Shown: positions 54,688 through 64,000 of the stretch, piece after piece
Position numbering within the stretch: position 1 is the first letter of the stretch
Layout of the letters: every line of letters begins with the position of its first letter
Source: Neonectria sp. B-13
Lineage: Eukaryota; Ascomycota; Sordariomycetes; Hypocreales; Nectriaceae
Assembly (NCBI GenBank): GCA_002682825.1
Contig: NOKP01000001.1
Location: forward strand, 1,762,464 to 1,826,463
Reading direction: 5' to 3'
DNA length: 64,000 bases
Notes under the pieces: generated by a model
What the model was told of the DNA's origin: nothing
Databases searched by the model: none
What the model saw: only the letters and a program-made list of their open reading frames with translations
Translations under genes and position numbers: made by a program

Positions 54688-55411
54688 GGGATGCGGTGAT
54701 GCTTACAAGTGGGCAAAATCACAGGGTGAAAAAGAGGTAGAGAATTTTTAAGAAGAGGGACAGTAGATCTCATGTCGATTAACTAGGTAGTAGTCTAATT
54801 ATTGGCATCTGTACGTATGCTGCGGGACATTTATAGTCGCCTTAGCTCCATTTACAGTAGGTAGATAGGCTTAATTAAGCACGACGCTGGCACAAGCCAC
54901 CGAAGAAAACAGTCCAGGTAACAACAGTTGATCGATGATGTCTCTAGTATGGGCCATGTGCCTCGGCAATAGCACCCGTAAGCAAAAGTAGTTAGTACAA
55001 AGTACAAGGCAATCAAATGCCTCCAATTGTTGGTTCGCAATGGAAGCCAAAAACAGCGACCAATTGCCGGCAAAAAGGGACGAGGCTGGGGGCTTCAAAG
55101 GGCCTAGACCGAAGATCGACCGCCCTACATTAACGAGTACTTCGTACACCTACTTGCAGCTGCTTACGGAGTACTGTGTACAGAGTACTCGGTAACCTTC
55201 CTTACCTTACCAATCTGTGTTGGCGCCCTCCGAGATTGGCGACCGGGGAGGTGATTTTCGTGCTGGCATCGTCATTCTCGACCTACTCTCACCGTTTTCT
55301 CTTCCTCTGCGCTGGAAACTTCTACCAGCAACAGTAGCAGCGTTGGACGACGATAGTCAGAGGCTACTACTTACTACATACAGACAGCTGCGACCGCGAC
55401 TAAACATCACC
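54688..55411. other. Intergenic, STAND-type gene to CorA-like gene
   Basis: About 0.7 kb. 55139-55190 is dense in GTAC-centred motifs (TACTTCGTAC, TACGGAGTACTGTGTACAGA-like) and is followed by CCTTACCTTACC. No gene is seen. Confidence 0.5.
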
Positions 55412-57319
55412 ATGGACGACTACATGTTCCGCTACTACGTCGACGAGTGTCGCGTCGTCGAAGAGGAAACCAGCTACCTCGAGATCTTCAACTACTCGGT
55501 GCGCAAACACACTCCCTCACAATGCTTGTGTTCACTCGCAATTGAATACCTCTCACTAATACCAATTGCGCCCGCAGGATCCCTTTTATAACTCGGCAGA
55601 AGAGCATCCCCTGCCAGACGATGAATTCGACAACTTTCTGCACCGTCAAGTATGTCACAGCACCACCATCATCTATCCATCTCCCTTGCCCACTTCAACG
55701 AAACCGCGTCAATCACTAGGCTAACCCATGATGCCTCTTTTCCCTTTTCTTCAGGGCGTTTTTGCACCGCCGGACAACCAGCGCCCAGGGACTAAGTTGC
55801 TCAGCGGCATCCGCTTGATGTAAGTCCACGGCGCACCTAGTACCGCAGATATGTCCTTGGTTAACACCCTGCCAAGAGTCCAGAAGAACGCCAAGGACAA
55901 AGACACATTCGCCCCCAAGGTCCTCTCTCTTCCCCAGGACACCTACGAGTCCATGGTCCGCGAGTTGAATCTGCCCTTCCGCGGCATCGAGACCACCGCC
56001 GTCGTGGGGCCTTTCTTCTGGTCTGCCTACGACCAGGACGACGACGACCCCCATCTGCGTGAGTCCACCTGCCCAGGCCGATGAGCCAGCATTAAAGAGC
56101 CCTGGCTGACATATTACCTCTAGAAATCATCCATCGTAAGTCCGATGTCCGTAAGAAGGGCAAGACGCGTGGCTGGGAGATGATGCTCTCCTACTCCTTC
56201 AACACCAACATCACCACCGGCTTCGTCAAGGGCACGCCCAGCTCCGATATCGAGAGAGCCCTCCTCCACATCAAGTCCTGCGCCGCCCAGATCGGCCACC
56301 CCATGCTGCTCCCCATCATCATCCTCTCTTACGACCTGTCGCCCGCCAACGACCAGAAGCAGCGCGACGCCCGCGACTGGCTTCGCCGCCTGGAGAACGC
56401 CGTCAGCCTGCGCAACGAGGTCGAGGAGCACGAGCAGTACTTCCAGGACGGGCTCATGGAGGTCGACGGCCTTAACCGCGACCTCGTCGAGTGCCACGGC
56501 CACGTCATGTGGAAGCGGCCCCAGGCCTATCTGGCCCTGGCCAAGGAGATGGAGAAGGCCATGGACAGCTTTGGGCTCAAGTGGAACGTCGTCATCGATG
56601 GCACCATAGATCCCGCCCAGCGCAGCCATCGCAAGGAAATTGACAAGCTGCACCGGAGCATGTTCTCACGTATCGACTTTTACAAGGTCAAGCTTACCGG
56701 GCTGGAGAACTACATCCACACCACGCTTGAGCGACTGAAGGTCCAGCGCGAGGCTGTAAGTGCACTGTTTGCCCCAGCTTGCAACCCCCTACCAAGAATG
56801 ACTACTGATCTGCCGCACAGCTGTACAATATCATGTCACAGCGCGAAGCTAGGCTCAACCTGCAGATCGCTGGAGAGCAACGAAGGATAGCTCACGCCAG
56901 CAAGCGGGATAGCACAGCCATGAAGACGTTGTCGCTGATGGGTGCCCTCTTCCTCCCTGGCACATACCTCGCGTCTGTCTTCAGCATGACATTCTTCAAC
57001 TTCGAAGATGGTGCGTTCTCTCTGCGTCTCCGTTTCTCTGTTTGTCTAAACTAACACCCTTCGTGCAGGCGCCAGCCCAGTCGTCTCCGTTCAGGTCTGG
57101 ATCTACTTCGCCGTCACCATTCCCATCACAGCCCTCATCGTCGGCGCCTGGCTCTGGATCGACAAGCACCGCATGGAACAGGCCAAGAAGGACGACGAAG
57201 ACCTCGAGAAGAACATCGAAATCATGGAGAAGGAGATCATGTTCCATCTACGGAAGCGCACCATGAGCAAGACCAACACTTGGAACACCATCAACCAGCC
57301 TCGAACCATTCAACTGTAA
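55412..57319 (+). CDS. CorA-like membrane protein, fungal type without canonical GMN
   Basis: Seven exons, 55412-55498, 55578-55649, 55755-55819, 55877-56058, 56124-56755, 56821-57010 and 57069-57319, give 492 residues. The first in-frame ATG is 55412. The cytosolic part has GIRLIVQKN, LPFRGIETTAVVGPFFW and IIHRKSDVRKKGKTRGWEM, typical of a large fungal CorA-like family. Two membrane segments end the protein, LMGALFLPGTYLASVFSM and VWIYFAVTIPITALIVGAW, with MTFFNF where CorA channels have GMN. A metal-ion transport role is possible but the altered selectivity motif makes it uncertain. Introns 57-105 nt. It is convergent with the LMBD2-like gene. Confidence 0.85.
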
Positions 57320-57913
57320 CCCAGCTGACTCACCTCATTGGCATAGTTGATACAGAGTGGAATCCACCAACTAGGTTCGAAAGACGCCGACGAGTCAGTA
57401 GTTGAGATGGATGATATGCCAAATCGGGTGGTCATCCTTTTCTTCTGCACGATATGATTTATGATTTATGAACACGCACATCAAAGAGAGAAATACGTAC
57501 GACGATATGAGACGTTATGAACAGTTACTATGTATCCTAGAGGCTTTTTAACCTACGAAATTCTGATGTATTAATACCACCTCAGTCCCTCCACCTCCTG
57601 ATCTAGCCAAAGCCCAAGCTGTGACTCCTGTGTCGTGTTCATCCCGTCCCGCCATACGCATAACAGTATTCTTGTCGTACAAGGGAAATAATAAAGCCGC
57701 TCGGTGAGCTGCCTCGCTCAAACGCCATGGCAGCGTCCTCGGTGGCTTCTTCACTCGGGGCGCTGCCATTCAAATGCAATTTCCCAAACTCCATGACAAT
57801 GCTTTGTCTGTGCCAACTCTACTGAGCGAAATCATGCCGGCGTGCCCAAACCTGGGAAGAAACTAGGAGGAAGAAAAGTTCACGCCATACATGTGACGCT
57901 GGGAGGGTGTGTC
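57320..57913. other. Intergenic between convergent genes
   Basis: About 0.6 kb of facing 3' flanks, AT-rich at 57440-57560. No gene is seen. Confidence 0.5.
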
Positions 57914-60058
57914 TTAGAGGCGAATTTGTCCCTCGCCGGATCCGCCACCAAACCATCTCCTGAAATCTGTCCCACCAGGGCTGGTGCTTGGCTCTCCAGC
58001 ATCATCGCCACCCATCCACTTGGGCTTTTTGACTCCTTGGCCAAAATCCTGCATCCACTTCGGTGTCTCAATGGTGTCCATGGTGTTCTTCATCCGGTGG
58101 CCAAGGATCTGGAAGAAGTTGACGTCGGCAGGGTCCTCATCCCGCTCGGTCGCCGCGACGCCACGACGAGTAGTGTCGGGCAAGCGGGCTGGGGATCGAG
58201 CAGGTGACGAGGATGAGCCATATGTGGAGGGAACAGACAGAACCGGCGCGGAACGTCCGCCAGAGGTGCCCGTGGAAGATAGGTTGCCAATAACTTCCTC
58301 GTGGCGGCGACGAAACGTGTTGCCGCCGAGTTCTCGGGAGATAAGGGTCCTGCCCTCGCGCCAGGAACCAGTACCATAGCCCGACGTGTTCTCTTCATCA
58401 TAGTCAATGACGTCCATTCCCACAAACAAACGCTTCACCTTGCCGTAGATGCCAAAAAGGGTAGCAAGGACGGGGAACAAGACGACAACCGGAAAGAGAT
58501 CATCAAACCAACGGCCCAGTGGCGTCAAGTCGACAAGTTTACCGAGGAACTTGTAGAAGATGGTCTTCTGATAAACATCTTTCGACAAGAATGTTACGAA
58601 ATTATATGAGAGCGGGATGGTGAGCTTAGCGACTTGCATGGCGTACCAGAAGGCCGATTCGTGTGCCGTGTTCCGTCTGACCAGGGCTCGTCCGCGCCAA
58701 ACCTTGACTTCCGTCATGGAAATAAGGGCAGCTGTGCACATGTAGCAAATCCAGAACGCTGAGATGAGTTGACCGGCAAAGCCAACCTCAGCCCTGTCGC
58801 CGACCCAGTGGTGAACGACGCTCAGTCTGATGATAGACAGCTTGGGGAACGCAACCTTGATAACCTCGGACCACACGATGCAGACCGACGCCAGAGCTAG
58901 GAATATTCCGAGGAGAATTTGCGCGTAGGGCAGCACGTGGTAGTAGCAGAGGTAGCGGGTATATGGCGTCAATAGGGTGGTCTTCTCCCAGAGTCCCGCA
59001 TGGGGGTGGACTTCCCCGAACTCGAGCCTCTTCGATGCGGCGGAATCCAAAATAGCCTGCGTCTCAGCAGCTTCCTCGACGAGTTCGTTCCAGGCATTGA
59101 CGTATCGAGATCTGGCATGCTTTGAGCGGACGAGCTTTCGTGTCAGGTCGGCCAGGTACTTTTCGGTGATAACATGCGGGATGATGGCAGTTTCGGCACC
59201 ACCGCCGAATCGAGCAGTTCGTGGCTGGGACTCCGGAATATTGGCCAACTCTTGCAGCTCCTCGATCCAGTCTCGAAAGGCCATCGCACTGCCCACTTTC
59301 CGCCGGCTGAGTTCGGCAACCTGAACCTCGATATCTTCCAAGCTCATGAGCGAATCCTCCATCTGCTCATGGACTTTGGGTGCCTTGCTTTGGAGTCGGC
59401 GCAATCGGCCGCTAATACTGGCACCGCGCAACAGGCGTCTTGGGATTGAGACAAGGCCGTGACCCATGAGATAGATAGCAAGAATCAAACCCCAGCAGTA
59501 GGCCAAAGCCATGACGAGTCCTTTAACCGATTCGAAGTGGAAGCCGGAATAGACGAAGAAGTATATCAGGCCGATGGAGCTGAAGCCGAGAACCGTTGCG
59601 TGGAACTGGGCGTTGCCTCGGAGTGAGTATAGGAGCTTGTCCTTTGGCTCTCGGTAGCCTGCGTCGGAGTATTCGGCAAGGATAGGGAGGATAAACCTAG
59701 AGAAGCGTATTAGCAGGAGCGTGGCGACAGTCAGTATATATTCCTACCAAGTCAAGGCAAATGTAAGCCAGTATGTGATTCTCCAAGACACCAAGATAAC
59801 TCTTTCGGGCAGCCATATTCCTCGTGTGGCATCATCGCCGGGGGTTGCGCTCGACGCGAGGTCGACTGGGACAAGGAGGATGACGATCGAGGGAAGCCAG
59901 AGGGCGAAGAAGATTGGGACGAGATAAAAGGCCGGAGTCGCTCGGAGAGGGAGATAGTATCGTAAGATGAGGAGGACGACCAGGGAGATGAGTAACAGCG
60001 CAAACAATGAGAAGATCTCGGAGCCAACTGGCGACGAGCTGCTTGCGATCTGAATCAT
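57914..60058 (-). CDS. LMBR1-domain membrane protein (LMBD2-like)
   Basis: Minus-strand exons 60058-59748 and 59697-57914, 50-nt intron (GTAGGA...CTCTAG). About nine membrane segments are visible: four before residue 190 (FALLLISLVVLLILRYYL, YLVPIFFALWLPSIVILL, WRITYWLTFALTW/FILPIL, IGLIYFFVY with LAYCWGLILAIYLM) and five from about 375 on. A long helical loop lies between, and the C-terminus is disordered. This fits the LMBR1-like family; plant and animal LMBD2 proteins are plasma-membrane or receptor-associated. The frame slips by one base near 59641: AEYSDAGYREPK is in one frame and NKLLYSLRGNAQF in the next. An alternative 105-nt intron (59643-59747) keeps the frame but deletes the conserved AEYSDAGYREPK segment, so a one-base insertion error or mutation is likelier. 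Confidence 0.8.
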
Positions 60059-60453
60059 GGCGAAGACTCGAGGCGCATAGTCATCAGGTGCTTGTTAGAG
60101 GAAGCCTAGACGAGGGTGCGTGGGATTCCGGTGTTTCCTGACATTTGCGACGGCAATGGGCACAGGCCACTTTAACTCAGGGTACTTCGGTACACCAAAG
60201 CACCATTACATCATCCCAACCCAAGGTGTGGAACCTGAATAATTAGGCAGAAACTAGGCCGTTAATTGAATCGCGTGGAAGAACGCGATGTGCCTGGCCA
60301 ACAAGCGCGTTTCCATGCAGCTTTCTTTGCGACACACAACCACCAGCGCAACGCCGCACTGCACCTCACTCAACAACCTCTTCCACGACACCGTATCGCA
60401 TCCCTTCTCCATCGTGGCACGAACGTTCACATCTCCCGAGAAAAGCGACAAAA
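60059..60453. promoter_or_regulatory. Divergent promoter, LMBD2-like gene and HAT1
   Basis: 395 bp between outward-facing starts, with a CACAACCACCAGCGCAACG-type C/A-rich leader before HAT1. No other feature. Confidence 0.5.
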
Positions 60454-62021
60454 ATGGCCGCTTTGCCAAACGCAGAGGAGTGTAAGCGCATCCGCTACCG
60501 CCTGCCGCTGCCATCGCATCCAGTGCTAACATCTCCATCCAGGGCTGGCTAACGCCAACGAAGCCATCACCATCAGCCTCGTCGCGCCATCGAAGTCGGG
60601 CCTCCATAATGTTGCGACCTTCAACCCCAAGTTCACATACTCCATCTTCGGCGAAGAGGAGCAAATCTTCGGCTACAAGGATCTCAAGATCAACTTGCGC
60701 TATCGTGCTAATGACATGCGCCCTCATCTAAAGACCTCGTACAGCAGCAAGTTCAAGGCCGTGGGAGATACTGAGCCTACGGATGTTGTCGGGATCTTGA
60801 AAGAGGGCCTGCACTTGCCCAAAAGTATGTTCAGGGATTTATACCAATAGAAACATCTTTACTGACACTCAACCAGTTGCCTTTGTCAAGGGCAGCGACT
60901 TTGAGGACAGCTCCAAGCAAATCAGCGATAACTGGACACCCCCTGGCACTCTTCACTCAGCCATAGATGCCCCGGACGGCCAATACGAAATTTGGCGCGG
61001 GAATCTAGCGGACCCTGCTGTCAAACAACTGAACAGCCGCCTCCAATTCTTTATTCCTCTCTTCATTGAGGGAGGCACCTATATTGGACAAGATCCTGAA
61101 TCAGACTCCGCTGAGCTCGACTTGTCCGATGCTGACCGATGGACCGTTTTCCTTTTGTATCGGAAGCAGAAGGCGACGGATGATCCTAAGAAGAGCACTT
61201 ACACCTTCGTGGGATATTCTACTATTTTTCGATTTTTCTACTTCCAGCCTCCAACGCCTCCTGCATCACCCAGGGGCGAGTGGGAGCTCCCGACTGGCGA
61301 CTTTGATTTGGCCGAGCTCCCCTGCAGAACCCGGCTTTCCCAGTTCATTATCCTGCCTCCTTTCCAAGGAAAGGGAATCGGAGCTCGACTCTACAAGACC
61401 ATCTTCGAACACTACCACAAACACCCGCAAACATACGAGTTCACAGTCGAGGACCCCAACGAGGCGTTTGACGATCTGCGAGATGTGTGCGATTTAGAAT
61501 TTCTCCGAACCATTCCCCAGTTCAACGACCTACACCTCGATCCGTCGGTCACCGTCCCCAGATCGGGTCCCATTCCCCAACTCATCGTTGGAGGTGAGGC
61601 TCTCGAAAGCATTCGTCTGCAGGCTAAGATTGCCCCTCGGCAGTTTTCCCGGGTTCTTGAGATGCACCTGATGTCCAAGCTGCCCGCGTCGGTTCGGCCC
61701 AGCATGGCGCTCGATGAGGAAGTCCCCTTGCCTACCAAGGCAGACAAGCAACTAGGACGATTATTCCAGCTCGTGGTCAAGCAGCGCCTCTACCGACACA
61801 ACAAGGATATCCTCTCACAAATAGAAACCAACGAACGCATTGACAAGCTTCAGCAAACTCTCGGAGGTGTCGAGCTGGAGTATGCCCGGATCCTGGCCGC
61901 ATATGAGCGAGCAACAAAGCACTCACAGCCACAACCAACACCAGTGACGAATGGAAAGCGGAAGCAAGAGGATGAGCTTGGAGAGGGTTCTAGCAAGAAG
62001 GCACGTGTAGAAGATGCGTAA
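60454..62021 (+). CDS. HAT1: Histone acetyltransferase type B catalytic subunit Hat1
   Basis: Three exons, 60454-60481, 60543-60824 and 60877-62021, give 484 residues. The start MAALPNAEEWLANANEAI, then FNPKFTYSIFGEEEQIFGY and LKINLRYRANDMRPHL, are the Hat1 N-terminal domain. The catalytic part has RLSQFIILPPFQGKGIGARL with the acetyl-CoA-binding Q-G-K-G-I-G near residue 266, then YEFTVEDPNEAFDDLRD. The tail is basic (NGKRKQEDE, SSKKARVEDA), a likely nuclear signal. Hat1 with Hat2 acetylates newly made histone H4 (K5/K12). Introns 61 and 52 nt; exon 1 is 28 nt. Confidence 0.95.
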
Positions 62022-62426
62022 AAACAGGTGCATGTATGAAGCAAGAGTTTGGTGGTGATTAAGGATATCGGCGTAGCCAACTAGGCATTGGGCTTTGTAA
62101 AGGAATATTGTATTATGTTACAGCAAATGCACCTATATCCCCGTCTATGTGAACTAACAAAAGCGAGTCTTGTCTCTAAAAACCCGTCGCAAGGCCTGCC
62201 AAGTGCTAAACAATACAAGAATGAAGGAGGTGCTGGATGACGGGGTGGCAGTCTCCCGCTGAGACTCGCCAACCAACTTGGGTTCTGACTCTACAACAGA
62301 AGTCGGATGAGGGCCATCGACCGATGTAGAATGGGACTCGTCTTTTGACTCTGGTGGAGACTCAACCACAGGTCTCGGGCAAGTCGCATTGGCCGACAAG
62401 ACCCCATCTTCCCGGTCGTTATTGAT
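62022..62426. other. Intergenic between convergent HAT1 and P5CR genes
   Basis: 405 bp. A minus-strand open frame (62154-62399) starts with TTG, has no ATG and is not called as a gene. Confidence 0.5.
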
Positions 62427-63717
62427 TCATTGCAAGCTGGAAGTCCCGAATCTCGTCCCGTTCACTTGTTCAACACCCTTCCCCAGCTGACTTGCCACGA
62501 CAGCGGCTTCCCGTATCGCTCTGGCAACAGTTCCTCGTACTCGTCCCTCTTCAAGAACCAAAATGCCACCAATGGTGCAGCCGCCGGAGGTGCAGTTCTT
62601 TTCCCGGAGGAGGGCGGGATGCTCGCCGCTCTGTACTAGACCAGTCATGCCTCTCATGGCCTGCACAGCCATGCGCTGAGCGTCATGACGAGGGATACCC
62701 ATGGCCACAGCACCGTCAATGGAAGCCTCAAGGACCAGGGCGAAAAAGGCCGGGCCGGAAGCACAGAGGGCGGTCGAGGCGTCCATGTTGGAAGCCGGGA
62801 GGTAGGCAACGTCGCCGATGCGCTTAAAGATCCAAGTGACGAGGCTCTCGGTGGCACAGTCCAGCGGAGGGGTGGTGGTAGCGATAACGGTCATGGACTC
62901 GCGGATAACGGCAGCAGTGTTGCACATGGCGCGGACGATGCGACATCGGCCATCCTCGGCAGGGTCCTTGGAGGGGACGGTGCCGTGAAGGGCGATCTCG
63001 ACATCCTCGACAGTCACACCGGCACAGACGCTGATCAAGAGCTTGCCGTGCAGGGCCTTGGCGATACCAGGCTCGCTGAGGATCTGCTTGACGCTGCTTG
63101 CCTTACAGGACAGAAGGACAACCTCAGCCTGCTGAACGGCGGCCAGGTTCTCGTTGTGGACAACCTTGAGAACAGATGAGTGTTCCCAGAGGATTCCCTT
63201 GACCCTCTTGGCGCCGGCGGCAGTGCTAACGCAAGCGATGAAGCGCGAGGGCAGTCGCTGGGGGACCTCCTCCATGGGGGTTGAGGCTCCGGACCTAGGC
63301 GTCTGCAGGGGCCTGGGGCCCTGCATCTCGGAGAGCGACGTCAAGATGCCGCTGAGAATAGCGACGCCCATGGTACCTGTGCCAAAGGGTCCAATGATGA
63401 GTAACCTGGCCCTTACACCGAGAGATGGAGGGACGGGGAACGGGAAATGGACGTGGATATGGGGAGGGGGATGGGGATGGTGTGACTACGGTACAGTACT
63501 ACAGCATCTACACCAATACGGCGGACAGTACGCGTACCGCAGACGAGGGATCCATCTCCATATCCGTAGACATGAGGGATGACTTACCGCAGCCAAGAAC
63601 GGCCATGGTGAGGTCGGTGGACCCAGTAGAGCCGTAAGGGGTGAGGGCCATCGTGCTGAGGGAAGTTGATGATGGTCGTGCTTGAAGCAAAGTTGTGGTG
63701 GGGGTAGAAAGAGGCAT
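62427..63717 (-). CDS. PRO3: Pyrroline-5-carboxylate reductase
   Basis: Two minus-strand exons, 63717-63588 and 63376-62427, with a 211-nt intron (GTAAGT...CACAG), give 359 residues. The Rossmann motif LGCGTMG is rebuilt exactly across the intron. Later motifs: NLAAVQQAEVVLLSCKASSV, RIVRAMCNTAAVI, ASGPAFFALVLEA and TSGGCTIGGILVLEEG, the dimerisation and active-site region of P5CR. The enzyme makes proline from P5C with NAD(P)H. An internal ATG at 63651 (MALTPYG) is the start seen in many fungal homologues and would give 337 residues; the longer start adds a Ser/Thr-rich, acid-free leader. The yeast symbol PRO3 is used. Confidence 0.93.
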
Positions 63718-64000
63718 GGCTACGGAGAGCGGTAGGACACGATGGAACGATGGTATTGATGTTCGCGAGAAGTAAGTGGAGATGGTGGAGGAGGAGAAGA
63801 AAGGGGAGAGAGAGTTGAGTGATAGAGAGGATAGAGAAGTGAGAAGCGAGAAGTGAGAGGATTAATAAAGGAGGAAAGAGCGAGATAAAAGGGAAAAAAG
63901 ATTTGCAACGATTTGAGGGCATAAGAGCCCGTCTCTCGCCCGACTGTTCACCTTACCTCATGGCAGCAAAATTGGCTGGCTACGGTAAGTGCCTCCGCTG
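63718..64000. other. Upstream region of P5CR gene
   Basis: The minus-strand leader is pyrimidine-rich (CTCTCTCC, TTCTTCTCC), typical of an expressed metabolic gene. The window ends within it. Confidence 0.5.

Noticed and set aside
62154..62399. 81-codon minus-strand frame between HAT1 and P5CR with a hydrophobic end
   Set aside because: Begins with TTG, has no ATG, and no splice link to P5CR was found.

Overview
The window is nuclear DNA of a filamentous ascomycete, most likely a Sordariomycete and possibly Hypocreales. The evidence is dense, short (mostly 48-130 nt) GT-AG introns with CTAAC/CTGAC branch sites, intact orthologues of fungal housekeeping genes (DRG1, Rse1, Mss51, Tim13, PKA catalytic subunit, Hat1), WSC cell-wall proteins and GC-rich, C-ending codon use. 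The genus cannot be fixed from sequence alone. A 100-N assembly gap lies at 16441-16540. All gene models were built by hand from reading frames, splice consensus and remembered family sequence; no search was run.

Layout. 0.9-2.9 kb: a secreted two-WSC-domain protein whose 640-codon frame is broken by three TAG codons. 3.8-5.7 kb: polyprenol reductase (DFG10/SRD5A3-like) convergent with an ALKBH6-like dioxygenase. 6.8-11.6 kb: a large ankyrin and coiled-coil protein resembling Set3-complex subunit Hos4. 12.6-14.5 kb: the GTPase DRG1/Rbg1. 14.5-23.4 kb: a 9-kb stretch without recognisable genes, full of short tandem repeats, in front of a CENP-B-type helix-turn-helix regulator (23.4-25.2 kb). 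26.6-29.8 kb: a PXA-domain protein with a 1.4-kb intron that holds a graded 7-mer array. 30.3-36.2 kb: Mss51 and Rse1/SF3B3, head to head. 36.5-39.8 kb: a LysM/UBA-like protein, an NSRP1-family splicing protein and Tim13. 40.5-43.5 kb: a zinc-free MDR enoyl-reductase-like enzyme and an L-type lectin cargo receptor. 46.1-47.9 kb: PKA catalytic subunit. 48.4-54.7 kb: a VIT-VWA protein with intragenic minisatellites, divergent from a multi-exon fungal protein with a helical, STAND-type N-terminus. 55.4-60.1 kb: a CorA-like membrane protein convergent with an LMBR1/LMBD2-type membrane protein. 60.5-63.7 kb: Hat1 and pyrroline-5-carboxylate reductase.

The genes are mostly core functions (splicing, mitochondrial biogenesis, secretion, chromatin, cAMP signalling) rather than one pathway. 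Several neighbours share short divergent promoters. The most unusual items are the WSC gene with three TAG and no other stop types, which could be a recent pseudogene or a candidate for the A-to-I stop-recoding known in Sordariomycetes; the 9-kb gene-free upstream region of the CENP-B-type regulator; the PXA intron array; and the VIT-VWA repeats. Three genes (ALKBH6-like, STAND-type, LMBD2-like) show single-base frame conflicts that may be assembly indels.
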